From NCBI RefSeq assembly GCF_000403455.2, contig NZ_KE159770.1, forward strand, positions 138,533 to 202,532: a stretch of 64,000 bases of DNA, given 5' to 3'. Shown piece by piece: positions 27,183-36,018 of the stretch. Source of the stretch: Dorea sp. 5-2. GTDB lineage: Bacteria; Bacillota; Clostridia; Lachnospirales; Lachnospiraceae. Numbering within the stretch: position 1 is the stretch's first letter; every line of letters starts with the position of its first letter. The position numbers and the translations under genes were made by a program. The notes beneath the pieces are model-generated. The model did no database searches and had not been told where the DNA came from. It saw only the letters and a program-made list of their open reading frames with translations.

Positions 27183-27223
27183 CTGATACCATGCCTCCTT
27201 CTATATTTTCCTGCCTACTAATC

Positions 27224-29155
27224 TTAATAATCTCTGGCTGCTTCTCTGCCTGTCTTAACACCTTCCCATGCTGCTCTGACAGACTCCTTCTCCGATACAT
27301 CCGCAAGGCCTACGTTCCACCAGGACTCATATCCGTCCGTCATGGTCTTTGGAATGACCTTCAGATCGAAGAGACAAGCGATCTCCTGCTTCTTCGCATC
27401 TTCAAGCGCCGCTTCCAGTTCAGCGATGGTCTTACAGGTATAGGACTTAAGGCCGTAACCTTCTGCAACCTTAGCATAGTCAACCGGGATCAGATCTCCG
27501 CAAGGCTTCTTGCCGTCCGTGTAACGGAACTCTGTCGCAAGGCTTCCGATTCCGTGGTTCATCTCCAGATTGTTGATACAGCCGAATCCACAGTTATCGA
27601 ATACCAGGATATTTACCTTCTTCCGCTCCTGCATGATGGTCATGATCTCGCTGTGGAGCATCTGGAAACTAGAATCTCCCACTACACAGTAAACTTCATT
27701 ATCCGGCTCCGCAAACTTCACGCCGAGAGTTGCCGCCACCTCGTATCCCATACAGGAATAACCGTATTCTGCATGATAACCGCCGCGCTTATCTGTGGTC
27801 CATACCCTCTGCATACAGCTTGGGAGAGAACCGCCTGCCGTGATGATCGTCGCATCCTCGTCGATGACTCTGCGGATCGCCGCAAGCGCAGCCGTCTGTG
27901 TGATCTTTCCGTCTGTAAGCTTCACGAATTCCGGGATCGTCCTTGGATCTCTTGCCTTGATCATCGGCTCGAAGTCGTCCCCGGTGTACTCGATGGCGCC
28001 AAGCCTTGCCATCTCCTTATCCCATGCGCCCTTGGCTTCCTCGATCTCTCCTGCGTAAGCAGATACATAACCTCTGGCGCGAAGCTTCTCTGACAGCGCC
28101 GTTACCGTCGCCTTCGCGTCGCCCACAGCCTTCACAGCATCCATCTTATATGCGTGGTATCTGGAATTATTAATAGTAACGAATTTCACATTCTCATCTT
28201 TAAACAGCCACTTGGAGCTGGTCGTAAAATCAGACAGTCTGGAACCGATGGCGATCACTACGTCCGCGTCCTTTGCGATCACGTTGGATGCATAGGTACC
28301 AGTCACACCGATTCCGCCTAGGCAGTATGGATGGCTTGATTTACATGCGCTCTTTCCTCCCTGGCTCTCTCCGAACGGAATCTTGAATTCCTCACAGAAC
28401 TGCTCTACAACCTCTCCCGCCTCTGAGAAGCGTACTCCGCCTCCTACGATCACCAGCGGCTTCTTCGCTCCCGCAATGATCTCGGCAATGTCTTCCAGTT
28501 CCTCTTCTACCGCTACTGGTCTTGTGATTCTATGTACTCTCTTCTCGAAGAAATATTCCGGGAAATCATAGGACTCGCCCTCTACATCCTGGCAAAGACC
28601 GATACAGCAGGCTCCCGTCTCCGCCGGATCCGTCAGGACACGCATGGCATTGATGAGCGCCGTCATGATCATCTCCGGTCTTGTGATCCTATCCCAATAT
28701 TTGCACACTGGCTTGAACGCGTCGTTGGTGGTCGTTGCAAGGCTGTTGCTCTGCTCTAACTGCTGAAGCACCGGATCCGGCTGGCGTGATGCAAAGGTAT
28801 CCGCCGGGAACACCAGAAGCGGAATGTTATTTACCGTTGCGGTGGCACATGCCGTTACCATATTCGCCGCGCCGGGGCCTACAGAAGATGCACAAGGGAT
28901 GATCCTTCTGCGGTTGCTCTGCTTCGCAAATGCTGTTGCCACATGGCACATACCCTGCTCGTTCCTTCCCTGGAGAACTCTTAAGTTCCCCGGATTTGAG
29001 TCGAGCGCTTCTCCTAATCCTACTGCGATACCATGCCCGAATATGGTGAAGAATCCTTCTACAAACTTTGTCTCCTTGCCGTCCATGGAAACATACTGGT
29101 TATCCAGGAACTTCACAATTGCCTGTGCTACGGTCATTCTTACTGTTTTAACCAT
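27224..29155 (-). CDS. iolD: 3D-(3,5/4)-trihydroxycyclohexane-1,2-dione acylhydrolase
   Basis: A 643-residue thiamine-diphosphate enzyme of the acetolactate synthase fold. The N-terminal GFFTIFGHGIAVGLGEAL, the central nucleotide-binding-like domain and the C-terminal ThDP motif (VVGDSSFQMLHSEIMT ... FDNCGFGCINN) are complete. It hydrolytically opens the inositol-derived ring to 5-deoxy-D-glucuronate. It is co-transcribed with iolB. A 220-bp gap with a 13-bp direct repeat separates it from iolC. It depends on thiamine diphosphate. Confidence 0.95.
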   Translation of the reverse strand: MVKTVRMTVAQAIVKFLDNQYVSMDGKETKFVEGFFTIFGHGIAVGLGEALDSNPGNLRVLQGRNEQGMCHVATAFAKQSNRRRIIPCASSVGPGAANMVTACATATVNNIPLLVFPADTFASRQPDPVLQQLEQSNSLATTTNDAFKPVCKYWDRITRPEMIMTALINAMRVLTDPAETGACCIGLCQDVEGESYDFPEYFFEKRVHRITRPVAVEEELEDIAEIIAGAKKPLVIVGGGVRFSEAGEVVEQFCEEFKIPFGESQGGKSACKSSHPYCLGGIGVTGTYASNVIAKDADVVIAIGSRLSDFTTSSKWLFKDENVKFVTINNSRYHAYKMDAVKAVGDAKATVTALSEKLRARGYVSAYAGEIEEAKGAWDKEMARLGAIEYTGDDFEPMIKARDPRTIPEFVKLTDGKITQTAALAAIRRVIDEDATIITAGGSLPSCMQRVWTTDKRGGYHAEYGYSCMGYEVAATLGVKFAEPDNEVYCVVGDSSFQMLHSEIMTIMQERKKVNILVFDNCGFGCINNLEMNHGIGSLATEFRYTDGKKPCGDLIPVDYAKVAEGYGLKSYTCKTIAELEAALEDAKKQEIACLFDLKVIPKTMTDGYESWWNVGLADVSEKESVRAAWEGVKTGREAARDY

Positions 29156-29216
29156 CTCTTTTCCTCTCCTTCTATCTCTTTCTATTCCAAGCCTATTTTT
29201 ATATCCAATATCTTCT

Positions 29217-29264
29217 ATATATTAATCTGTCCTAGACTCTGATTTGTTCTAATATATTAATCTG
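29217..29264. repeat. 13-bp direct repeat between iolC and iolD
   Basis: ATATATTAATCTG occurs at 29217-29229 and again at 29252-29264, 35 bp apart, in the 220-bp gap between iolC and iolD. No function is evident. Confidence 0.4.
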
Positions 29265-29375
29265 CTCTATCTTCCGACAGATCTTGATTTTTAACTACCT
29301 ATCTCCTGTCCGATCACAGATCTATCACTTAACTTCTCCAACATCTCACTAGTTCTGGATTATTCCTCACACTCT

Positions 29376-30410
29376 CTATACTCTTGCGATCATCTCGCCG
29401 AACTGTTCTTTCTCTTCCTTAATAAATGCGTGCACCGCATCCGGTCCCGGAAGGGAATCGGAACAATTGTTGCTTCTTACCATCATAGATGCTTCCGCAG
29501 AACCGAATTCCAGACAGTCGATGATCTCCCATCCCTGATACAATCCATATAAGAAACCAGAACCATATCCGTCGCCGCCGCCAAAGCCTTTTCTTGCCGT
29601 TACCGGGAACGGTTTGATGCTGAACTTCTGTCCGTCACAGGTGTATGCCGTCGATCCCTTCATACCATGCTTGATCACAACGATCTTCGCATTGTAACCC
29701 TGCCACAGCGCCGCGCTCTCCTCGTCTGTCATGCCGGGTTTGATTAATTTCTCCGTCAGGTCAAACTCTTCTCTAGAGCCCATGATGATGTCCGCTTCCT
29801 TTGCTACGATAGAATAGTAGATGGAGATTTCATCACTGTTCTTCCAATTGTATTCCCTGTAGTCGATATCGAAGATCACCTTCGTGTCATTCTTCTTCGC
29901 CAGCATCACCGCCTTGATCGCCGCCTCCCTTGACGGACTCTCCGAAAGAGCCGTACCGGAGATCAGGATAGCCTTCGCATTCTTGATGTACTCTTCGTCG
30001 ATGTCGTCCACATGGAGCTGTAAGTCAGCGATGCAGTTGCGGTACATCAGGATACTGCTCTCCTTCGGAGATAACATCTCGGTAAATGTAAGCCCTAACT
30101 TCTCACCGTTGGTGCATCTGGTGATGTGTGAAGTGTCGATTCCCTGCTCGTCAAAATAATCCACTACATAATCTCCGAACTGATCGTCGGATACCTTGCC
30201 AAGGAAGCCTGCCTTCATGCCGTGGCGGGTAACGCCTACTGCAATATTCGCCGGTGAACCTCCCACAAACTTCTCAAACATATGTACCTTCTTCAATGGC
30301 TTGAACTCTTCCTTCACCTGGTCGTTGTAAGCCGGGTTGAAATCAATTGCCACCCTTCCCAACAATACCAGATCCATCGGTCTGGATGAATCGAACTCTA
30401 CATATTTCAT
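29376..30410 (-). CDS. iolC: 5-dehydro-2-deoxygluconokinase
   Basis: A 344-residue PfkB-family kinase. VDLVLLGR-like start (MDLVLLGRVAIDF), FVGGSPANIAVGVTRHG and the catalytic TARKGFGGGDGYGSGFLYG are visible. It phosphorylates 5-dehydro-2-deoxygluconate to the 6-phosphate, the substrate for an IolJ aldolase. The ATG at 30410 is chosen because GGAGG lies eight bases upstream; the frame opens at another ATG at 30425. It is the first gene of the iol operon and has the GCGTGC-array promoter. iolG and iolE are not in this operon. Confidence 0.94.
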   Translation of the reverse strand: MKYVEFDSSRPMDLVLLGRVAIDFNPAYNDQVKEEFKPLKKVHMFEKFVGGSPANIAVGVTRHGMKAGFLGKVSDDQFGDYVVDYFDEQGIDTSHITRCTNGEKLGLTFTEMLSPKESSILMYRNCIADLQLHVDDIDEEYIKNAKAILISGTALSESPSREAAIKAVMLAKKNDTKVIFDIDYREYNWKNSDEISIYYSIVAKEADIIMGSREEFDLTEKLIKPGMTDEESAALWQGYNAKIVVIKHGMKGSTAYTCDGQKFSIKPFPVTARKGFGGGDGYGSGFLYGLYQGWEIIDCLEFGSAEASMMVRSNNCSDSLPGPDAVHAFIKEEKEQFGEMIARV

Positions 30411-30430
30411 CTTTGCTTCCTCCATTCTCT

Positions 30431-30509
30431 GCGTGCTATTTTTATTCGCGTGCTTTATTGCGTGTTTATTTAATGTCTATACAATAGCACGCGTGTACGA
30501 AAATTTCAA
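30431..30509 (-). promoter_or_regulatory. iolC promoter with operator array
   Basis: On the minus strand, -35 TTGAAA (30504-30509) and -10 TATTGT (30481-30486) are 17 bp apart. CACGCGTG (30488-30495) is in the spacer, and half-sites GCGTGT/GCGTGC lie downstream at 30460, 30448 and 30431. Spacing and flanks match the promoter at 19712-19792. Confidence 0.78.
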
Positions 30510-30599
30510 GTATTATTTTCAAGATTTTGAAATTCCCATATTATGTACAAATATTGTGGTTTTTATTTGTATATTTCCTACAAACACACACAATCTATG

Positions 30600-30616
30600 G
30601 CACGCAAATAGCACGC
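30600..30616. promoter_or_regulatory. Two extra GCACGC half-sites upstream of the iol promoter
   Basis: GCACGC occurs at 30600-30605 and 30611-30616, 11 bp apart and about 90-105 bp upstream of the iolC -35 box. They may be distal sites for the same regulator. The rest of 30510-30816 holds no gene I can support. Confidence 0.4.
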
Positions 30617-30816
30617 TATTCCAAAGCAAACACTTTGGATTTTCCATTAGGAATATTGTAAGAGTCAAATGTGCATGTAAGCATGCCCGCTTGGCTCGCT
30701 GCTTGCCGGAATAAATGTGAACGGATATCTCCAAGCAGTTTGTTCACCGGGCTTTAGTCCCTCGCCAAAGACAGCTCTGCTCTATGTGGGCGGGCACTGC
30801 CAAAACGTGCGTGCTC

Positions 30817-30846
30817 TTGTCAAATAGGAGTAAATTAGGATATAAT
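30817..30846 (+). promoter_or_regulatory. Promoter of the broken acetyltransferase gene
   Basis: TTGTCA (30817-30822), an 18-bp spacer and TATAAT (30841-30846), 25 bp before a GGAGG-preceded ATG. Confidence 0.5.
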
Positions 30847-30871
30847 CAAATCAATCTATGGAGGTGAGCCT

Positions 30872-31439
30872 ATGAATGAATTAGAGAAATGCATGGCTGG
30901 AGAATATTATGATTGTCATGATCTCGTCTTTTTAGTGCTCCATCCGATCAGAAATCAAACGAATGGATTGTCTGGTTCGTACCAGTGCTAGGAAAAAGTT
31001 CGACGGCGATGTGGGCGCATCGACTAGAACTTTTGACGACGCAATGGGCGGACCAGGCAGTTCAGGAGTTCGATTTCTGACCGGATGGCGCACTAAGTTT
31101 CAAAGGTCATGCAAGAAAGCTTTTGAAAGAGTACAATGCTCTTGCATATGAGCAGAAAGAAGAAAAATACATCGGCAGCAACGTACTGATCGCATCAAAC
31201 GTTCAGCTCTATACGGCAACGCATCCGGTAGAATTTGCCGAAAGATACATCCCGGACCAGGATTCCCAATTGGAAAAATTCCAGACCTATGCACTGCCGA
31301 TCAAAATCGGAAACGGATGCTGGCTGGGCGGCGGCGTCATTGTCCTGCCGGAAGCGTTGTCACAAAGGATATCCCCGAGAATTCACTGGCTGTAGGCAAT
31401 CCATGCCGTGTGATCCAGAAGATCAACGGCGATAAGTAA
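30872..31439 (+). pseudogene. Sugar O-acetyltransferase (maltose acetyltransferase type), disrupted
   Basis: The start MNELEKCMAGEYYDCHD follows GGAGGTGAGCCT and matches the Maa/LacA family. A 165-bp MITE then interrupts the gene; without it the frame is restored (FKGHARKLLKEYNAL). Further on, about 50 codons are missing between KEEKY and IGSNVLIASNVQLYTATHP, part of the hexapeptide-repeat region. A second deletion shifts the frame near 31364, after which VVTKDIPENSLAVGNPCRVI is still readable up to a TAA at 31439. It is clearly inactive. Confidence 0.85.
30932..31096. mobile_element. 165-bp MITE with TA target duplication
   Basis: The ends are inverted repeats: TAGTGCTCCATCCGATCAG on the left against the complement of CTGACCGGATGGCGCACTA on the right. 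Similarity continues inward over about 75 bp per arm, so almost the whole element can fold back on itself. It is flanked by TA on both sides, and removing it with one TA rejoins the acetyltransferase frame exactly. It encodes no transposase; TA duplication is typical of Tc1/mariner and IS630 relatives. Confidence 0.85.
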
Positions 31440-31457
31440 TAGTAATATTGTAAGATT

Positions 31458-31919
31458 CTAAGATTTTTTGAGCTTGACCGGAATCTGGATCTCTACGTGG
31501 CAATAATCTTCCGCCTCGTTCCAGATCACATATTTCTCAATCGTCGCCATACATTTAACGTACTTGCTGTTGGGCAGAAATTCCTGATTAATGCGTTTCC
31601 ATACATTTCCAAGCACATGATCGGATATTCTGCCCTTTGCCTCAAAGATAAGCCACACAGCCGGCGGAAATGAAAAGCTTTCGAAGCCTTCTGCCTCGTC
31701 ACCCTCCCACTCTACCGCGCACATATAATCATTGCTTCCGTCTTCTCCAAACCCAAAGCAAAGACCTAAGTCAAAAAAACGACCGCTTAATTCCTGGATC
31801 CTGTCGTTGCTTCCGTCGCCTTTCACGACAGCCCATGTACCGCCGCCGTAAGGTGTAATCCTTCGTATCCCCAGAACCTTGAAAGCCTCCCGTTCCATGA
31901 TCGTATATTCCACCGTCAT
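31458..31919 (-). CDS. Stand-alone GyrI-like / AraC effector-binding domain protein
   Basis: A 153-residue protein with the GyrI-like small-molecule-binding fold: MEREAFKVLGIRRITPYGG at the start, GFGEDGSNDYMCAVEW in the middle, and the closing strand DYCHVEIQIPVKLK. Such domains usually form the C-terminal half of AraC-type regulators; here no DNA-binding part is attached. No ribosome-binding site is visible before the ATG, so it could be the remains of a longer regulator. A 14-bp stretch matching the MITE end lies just upstream, at 31941-31954. Confidence 0.7.
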   Translation of the reverse strand: MTVEYTIMEREAFKVLGIRRITPYGGGTWAVVKGDGSNDRIQELSGRFFDLGLCFGFGEDGSNDYMCAVEWEGDEAEGFESFSFPPAVWLIFEAKGRISDHVLGNVWKRINQEFLPNSKYVKCMATIEKYVIWNEAEDYCHVEIQIPVKLKKS

Positions 31920-31958
31920 TTTGCAGGTTAAAAATATCGGTTCTGACCGGATGGAATA

Positions 31959-33554
31959 CTATACCACAACTTCTAAAATCCGTTTTCCTTTATGGTTAAT
32001 TTCTTTTATGCCAACCTGTTTCTTTTTATTGAAATTAAAGCTCAGCAAGTATCCTTTATCTAAATGATAATATTCGAGATAATCAAACAACTGTTCTTCG
32101 CCTCTTCGATTATACTCTTCCCCTCTCCATATTTTCATTTCTACAACATGCTGCTGTCCGAGATAGTCAATAACTACATCTGTCCGGCGCTGATTTCTGG
32201 TCTGCGCCTCTATATAATAATTTCCTTTTCCATTAATAATTGGTTTTAAATAAAGCAAGAAAAGACGTCGCCCGTTTTCTTCTTTAAACGTATCTGAACT
32301 ATCTGCATAAACTTCTGTAAAATGCTGCATAAATTTTGCCATGACCACATCCATGTTCAAATAACCTTCCCGGATAAACTGATTCTTAATCTCGGACGCT
32401 GCTATATAAGATTTATTATCCAATAATTCCTCAGACAGGAAAAGATTATAGATTCTTGTCTCAAATATACGATTTGCAACAACAGCCTGTCCATTGCATT
32501 CTCCGAGAAATCCAAACATTCTTCCGATATCAATCGCATAATTGTCAGGATTGTAGGCAAAACTCTGCCCATAGAACAAGATTGCATACAGCATTTTCTT
32601 CAATTCCGGATAACCGGCAATCTGCTTTCGCATATCATCAAATAAAGTATTAGATTCATTCAACAAAATCTTTACAGCCTCCGCAATTCCTGCATCAGAC
32701 CAGATATATTTTGTTGATTCAAATCCCTCTTTTTCTGCAATCTGTTCATCCAACAGCAAACAGATTCTCGATACCAGGTACGGATAACCAGAAGTATAAT
32801 CATAAATCGCTTCCGACATTCTTTCGATATTCATTCCTGTCTGATGATCCTTCTCATATTCCGACAACATCCCTTCAATATCTTTCACAGAAAAACTCAT
32901 ATCAATATCAAAATCAGCCGCAATATTCCAGGGACTATTATATCTTTGTACTTCATCAGGACGAAGTTTTTGTTTTAAATTCTTTATATCATATACGCCT
33001 GCCAAAATAACCGAATGAAAAATTGCAGTTTGCTTTCTCTCCAGATAATAGCTTCGAAGCAGCCCCAGAAAATCAAGAAAAACCTGGTTATTCGAAGCAC
33101 TGTCTACCTCGTCAATGATCAATACTACAGGCTTCCTGGATGTTTCGCAAAGACTGCTGAGTAAATAAAATAAATCCGCCATATTTATCCTATGATCGGC
33201 GGCCGCTTTCTCCAACGCCTGGATATCCTCTTTAGCAAAACCGGAAATTTCCTGCTTTTTATTTTTAATGATCCGGACGATCATATTTGCAAACTCTCTG
33301 GAAAAAGTATGTTCATCATAAAAAACAGCCGAACTCATTCGCTGAAAATTCGTAGAAAGAACATTATATTCCTCTTTTAGATACTGTCTCAATGCCCATA
33401 GCGTTGTTGTTTTCCCATATTGTCTGGCACGGTTTATCACAAAATACTTCTGCTTATCAACCAGTTCCTTTATTCTTATCATACGTTCATCCAGATTAAC
33501 CATATAATTTTCATCCGGATAACATGGTCCGTTTACATTAAAACATTTCTTCAA
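31959..33554 (-). CDS. AAA-like ATPase with C-terminal PD-(D/E)XK domain
   Basis: A 531-residue protein of the AAA_34/35-like group. An ATP-binding segment with a modified P-loop (RARQYGKTTTL) is near residue 45, and a Walker B-type VLIIDEVDSAS is near residue 150. The C-terminal part ends in a PDDEXK-type nuclease-like motif (VVIDYLGQQHVVEMKIWRG). The family is very common in gut anaerobes and its function is unknown. The start is a TTG at 33554 with AGGAGGTGAGACA upstream; the 7 codons before it do not fit the family. It stands alone. Confidence 0.8.
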   Translation of the reverse strand: MKKCFNVNGPCYPDENYMVNLDERMIRIKELVDKQKYFVINRARQYGKTTTLWALRQYLKEEYNVLSTNFQRMSSAVFYDEHTFSREFANMIVRIIKNKKQEISGFAKEDIQALEKAAADHRINMADLFYLLSSLCETSRKPVVLIIDEVDSASNNQVFLDFLGLLRSYYLERKQTAIFHSVILAGVYDIKNLKQKLRPDEVQRYNSPWNIAADFDIDMSFSVKDIEGMLSEYEKDHQTGMNIERMSEAIYDYTSGYPYLVSRICLLLDEQIAEKEGFESTKYIWSDAGIAEAVKILLNESNTLFDDMRKQIAGYPELKKMLYAILFYGQSFAYNPDNYAIDIGRMFGFLGECNGQAVVANRIFETRIYNLFLSEELLDNKSYIAASEIKNQFIREGYLNMDVVMAKFMQHFTEVYADSSDTFKEENGRRLFLLYLKPIINGKGNYYIEAQTRNQRRTDVVIDYLGQQHVVEMKIWRGEEYNRRGEEQLFDYLEYYHLDKGYLLSFNFNKKKQVGIKEINHKGKRILEVVV

Positions 33555-33749
33555 TGTCTCACCTCCTAAAGTCATTCTTATTCAGCTTCATCTTTATACC
33601 CAATATTAAGTAATGTTTATACCATAACTATAAATTAGACACACCATTTTGACAACATATTTCTTGATATTCTCCACCCGTCTGTCAATATCCCATATGA
33701 GTAAACATACCCAAACACTAATACATAAGAAGGACGGTGTAGACCGGCT

Positions 33750-34346
33750 ATGAAAAATATACTGATCATTGACGACGACATTCACATCGGCAATTTTATT
33801 GAAGAAGCGCTCACCCAGGAGGGATACCGCGTCTCCCGCGCATACTCCGGAACGGAAGCGTTATTGGTTCTCTCCCATTCAAAACCGGATCTTATACTGC
33901 TGGGTCTGATGCTGCCGGGACTAAACGGCGAAGCTGTGCTTCCGAAGATCCAGGGCATCCCCGTGATCGTAGTAAGCGCCAAGATTGATATCGACAATAA
34001 AGTAGATCTTCTGCTTGGAGGCGCCGCAGACTATATGACAAAACCATTTCACATAAGAGAGCTTCTGGCAAGAATCTTTGTTCAGCTTAAGAATTCAGAC
34101 GGCGCTCCCGGCGCCTTTGTCCTGTCCTATGATGATATCACCCTCCATACGGAAACACATATGGTGAATGTGAAGGATACCGGGATCAAATTGACCAGAA
34201 CAGAATTTGCCGAAGATACCCCGGATTGTACGGAGAACTCCCTGAAAATGCACATCAGTAATCTGAGGAAAAAGCTCCGGGAAGTAACCGGCAGGGATTA
34301 TATCGAAGCGGTCTGGGGAATCGGATTTAAAATGAGACAAGGCTAA
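33750..34346 (+). pseudogene. OmpR-type response regulator, degenerate
   Basis: A 198-codon open frame. The receiver has DDD at residues 8-10 and the Lys in MTKPFH, but the phospho-acceptor position reads DLILLGLMLPG, so the expected Asp is Gly. The winged-helix domain jumps from KLTRTEFA to EDTPDCTENSLKMHISNLRK, lacking about 25 residues that include the first helices. It is probably non-functional. It lies before ABC transporter relics, the usual order of a bacitracin/lantibiotic-resistance locus, and the sensor kinase gene is gone. Confidence 0.75.
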
Positions 34347-34435
34347 ATATTTACCATATCTTTACCCTTTCCTTTACTGCTTTCTTTACCATTTGCAGAT
34401 AAAATGTCAGTATCAACGAAAAGGAGGCTTATTTT

Positions 34436-35152
34436 ATGGATTATATAAAGATATCTGGAAATCCCGCAGAAGAATGGGGGCGATCATAGAAACTCCCTCC
34501 ATTTATCTGGATATGACGGCAGAGGAAAATCTTAAGATTCAATACCGTATTCTCGGACTTCCGTCTTACGACGGACTTAATGATATTCTGAAACTAACAG
34601 GGCTTGAACATACCGGCAAAAAGAAAGTGAAAAACTTCTCTCTTGGTATGCGTCAGAGGCTTGGCATAGCAGCCGCACTGGCAGGCGATCCAGAATTTCC
34701 TCATATTGGACGAACCGGTCAACGGACTGGATCCCCAGGGAATTATCGAGATACGTGAACTCATATTAAGGCTCAACCGAAAGCATCAGATCACGTTCCT
34801 GATCTCCAGCCATATTCTTGATGAATTATCCAGGCTTGCAACGCACTATGGATTCATTGACAACGGACAGCTCGTAAAAGAGATCAGCCGGGAAGAGTTA
34901 GACGCAATCTGCGGCAAATGCCTTCGCCTTGAAGTGACAAACGTGCAGAATCTCGCCCTCGTTTTAGACAGGATGAAGATAGATTACAACATTATTTCCG
35001 AACAGACGGCTGATATATTTGCAAAACCTAGTATTTCAGAACTGACTTTGGCGTTGTTAGAAGAAAACTGCGAAATCATTTCCATGCAGGAGCGAAACGA
35101 GAGTCTGGAAAGCTATTATGTCAGCTTGATCGGAGGTGCAAAATATGAATAA
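34436..35152 (+). pseudogene. ABC transporter ATPase (BcrA/LanF type), truncated and frameshifted
   Basis: The first about 75 residues, including Walker A, are missing; the readable part starts near DIWKSRRRMGAIIETPSIYL. The signature FSLGMRQRLGIAAAL is intact. Near 34695 a frameshift follows GDPEF, and the Walker B region EPVNGLDPQGIIEIRELIL continues in another frame to 35152. The length and EENLKIQYRILGL motif fit peptide-antibiotic immunity ATPases. Confidence 0.85.
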
Positions 35153-35455
35153 TTTATTATCTGCTAATTTCACCCGGTTAAGAAAGAGCAGGACATTTCT
35201 TGCATCGGTCATCTTCATGGTAACATATGTGGCGGCTGTGATGATCTATGTTCAGATCCAGGTGTCGCTTGGAAGTGAGATTGCCTTTGATACACTCTTT
35301 CTCAACGGATACGGACTGGGCGGTTTTATCGCTTTCCCAGGGCTTCTCTTATCTGTTGTATGCGGTATATTTATCGGTACAGATTTCAGCGACGGAACGC
35401 TGAGAAATAAGATCGTTGCCTATGCCTCATTCTATAATATGCTTACGATGCTCCT
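35136..35455 (+). pseudogene. ABC-2-type permease, N-terminal fragment
   Basis: The frame opens with NNLLSANFTRLRKSRTFLAS and includes two hydrophobic helices and the GIFIGTDFSDGTLRNKIV motif typical of BcrB/LanE permeases. It breaks off after AYASFYNM at about 35455, where it meets the opposite-strand aldo-keto reductase fragment. It overlaps the ATPase relic as in the normal operon. Confidence 0.8.
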
Positions 35456-35467
35456 GAAAGACAAGAC

Positions 35468-35740
35468 GTTCCACACCTTTGAAATGATAAACAGGTCTTT
35501 CCGTTCTACCGCCTTCTCCTGTAACGCCTCTTGAAATACCGTCCCAATCTGTGCCTCATTGCCATAGCACGCGGCGCAGTCGAACAGACGGTATCCACAG
35601 CGGATCGCACCCGCCGCTGCCTCTGACACATCCTCGTGGGATACCCGGTCTGAACCAAAGGTTCCCATTCCCACACAGGGGATCTCTGCCCCCGTGTATA
35701 ATCTCTTCTTCGGGATTACTGACTGATCGATCCTCTTCAT
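35468..35740 (-). pseudogene. Aldo-keto reductase, N-terminal fragment
   Basis: About 90 codons match the start of the aldo-keto reductase barrel: IPCVGMGTFGSDRVSHEDV, the catalytic-region GYRLFDCAACYGNEAQIG and KDLFIISKVWN. The frame then enters unrelated sequence, and the C-terminal two thirds are absent. The ATG follows GGAGAAGGATAAGAG. The break lies at the same junction as the truncated permease. Confidence 0.8.
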
Positions 35741-35898
35741 CTCTTATCCTTCTCCTTTACTTTTATTTTCTCTATTATTCTTTTTCTTATTACTCTCTTT
35801 CTTTTCTCAAAGGCGAGGTTTGTTCTATTCATTGTACCAAGCCGCTAACACGACGGCTGGCCCTAAGTACATAAAATCTTCTTTTTTCAATAATTGAC

Positions 35899-35951
35899 AA
35901 CCATGGCAAAACACCCTTAGCCATGGTTCCTCCCCACAGCTAAGGGCGTTT
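35899..35951. repeat. Two overlapping, mutually exclusive hairpins
   Basis: AACCATGGC (35899-35907) can pair with GCCATGGTT (35920-35928). Alternatively, AAACACCCTTAGC (35909-35921) can pair with GCTAAGGGCGTTT (35939-35951). The two share bases 35920-35921. On the minus strand this lies about 70 bp past the small gene ending at 36019 and may be its terminator. The rest of 35741-36018 shows nothing else. Confidence 0.5.
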
Positions 35952-36018
35952 CTAATATGGATTAATTTCAGTCATTCAAACCTCATGCAAATCATTCTGC
36001 CACCTGTAATCATACGAC

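Noticed and set aside
31050..31075. tRNA-like GTTCGATT segment
   Set aside because: It belongs to the MITE arm, and no cloverleaf or acceptor stem can be drawn around it.
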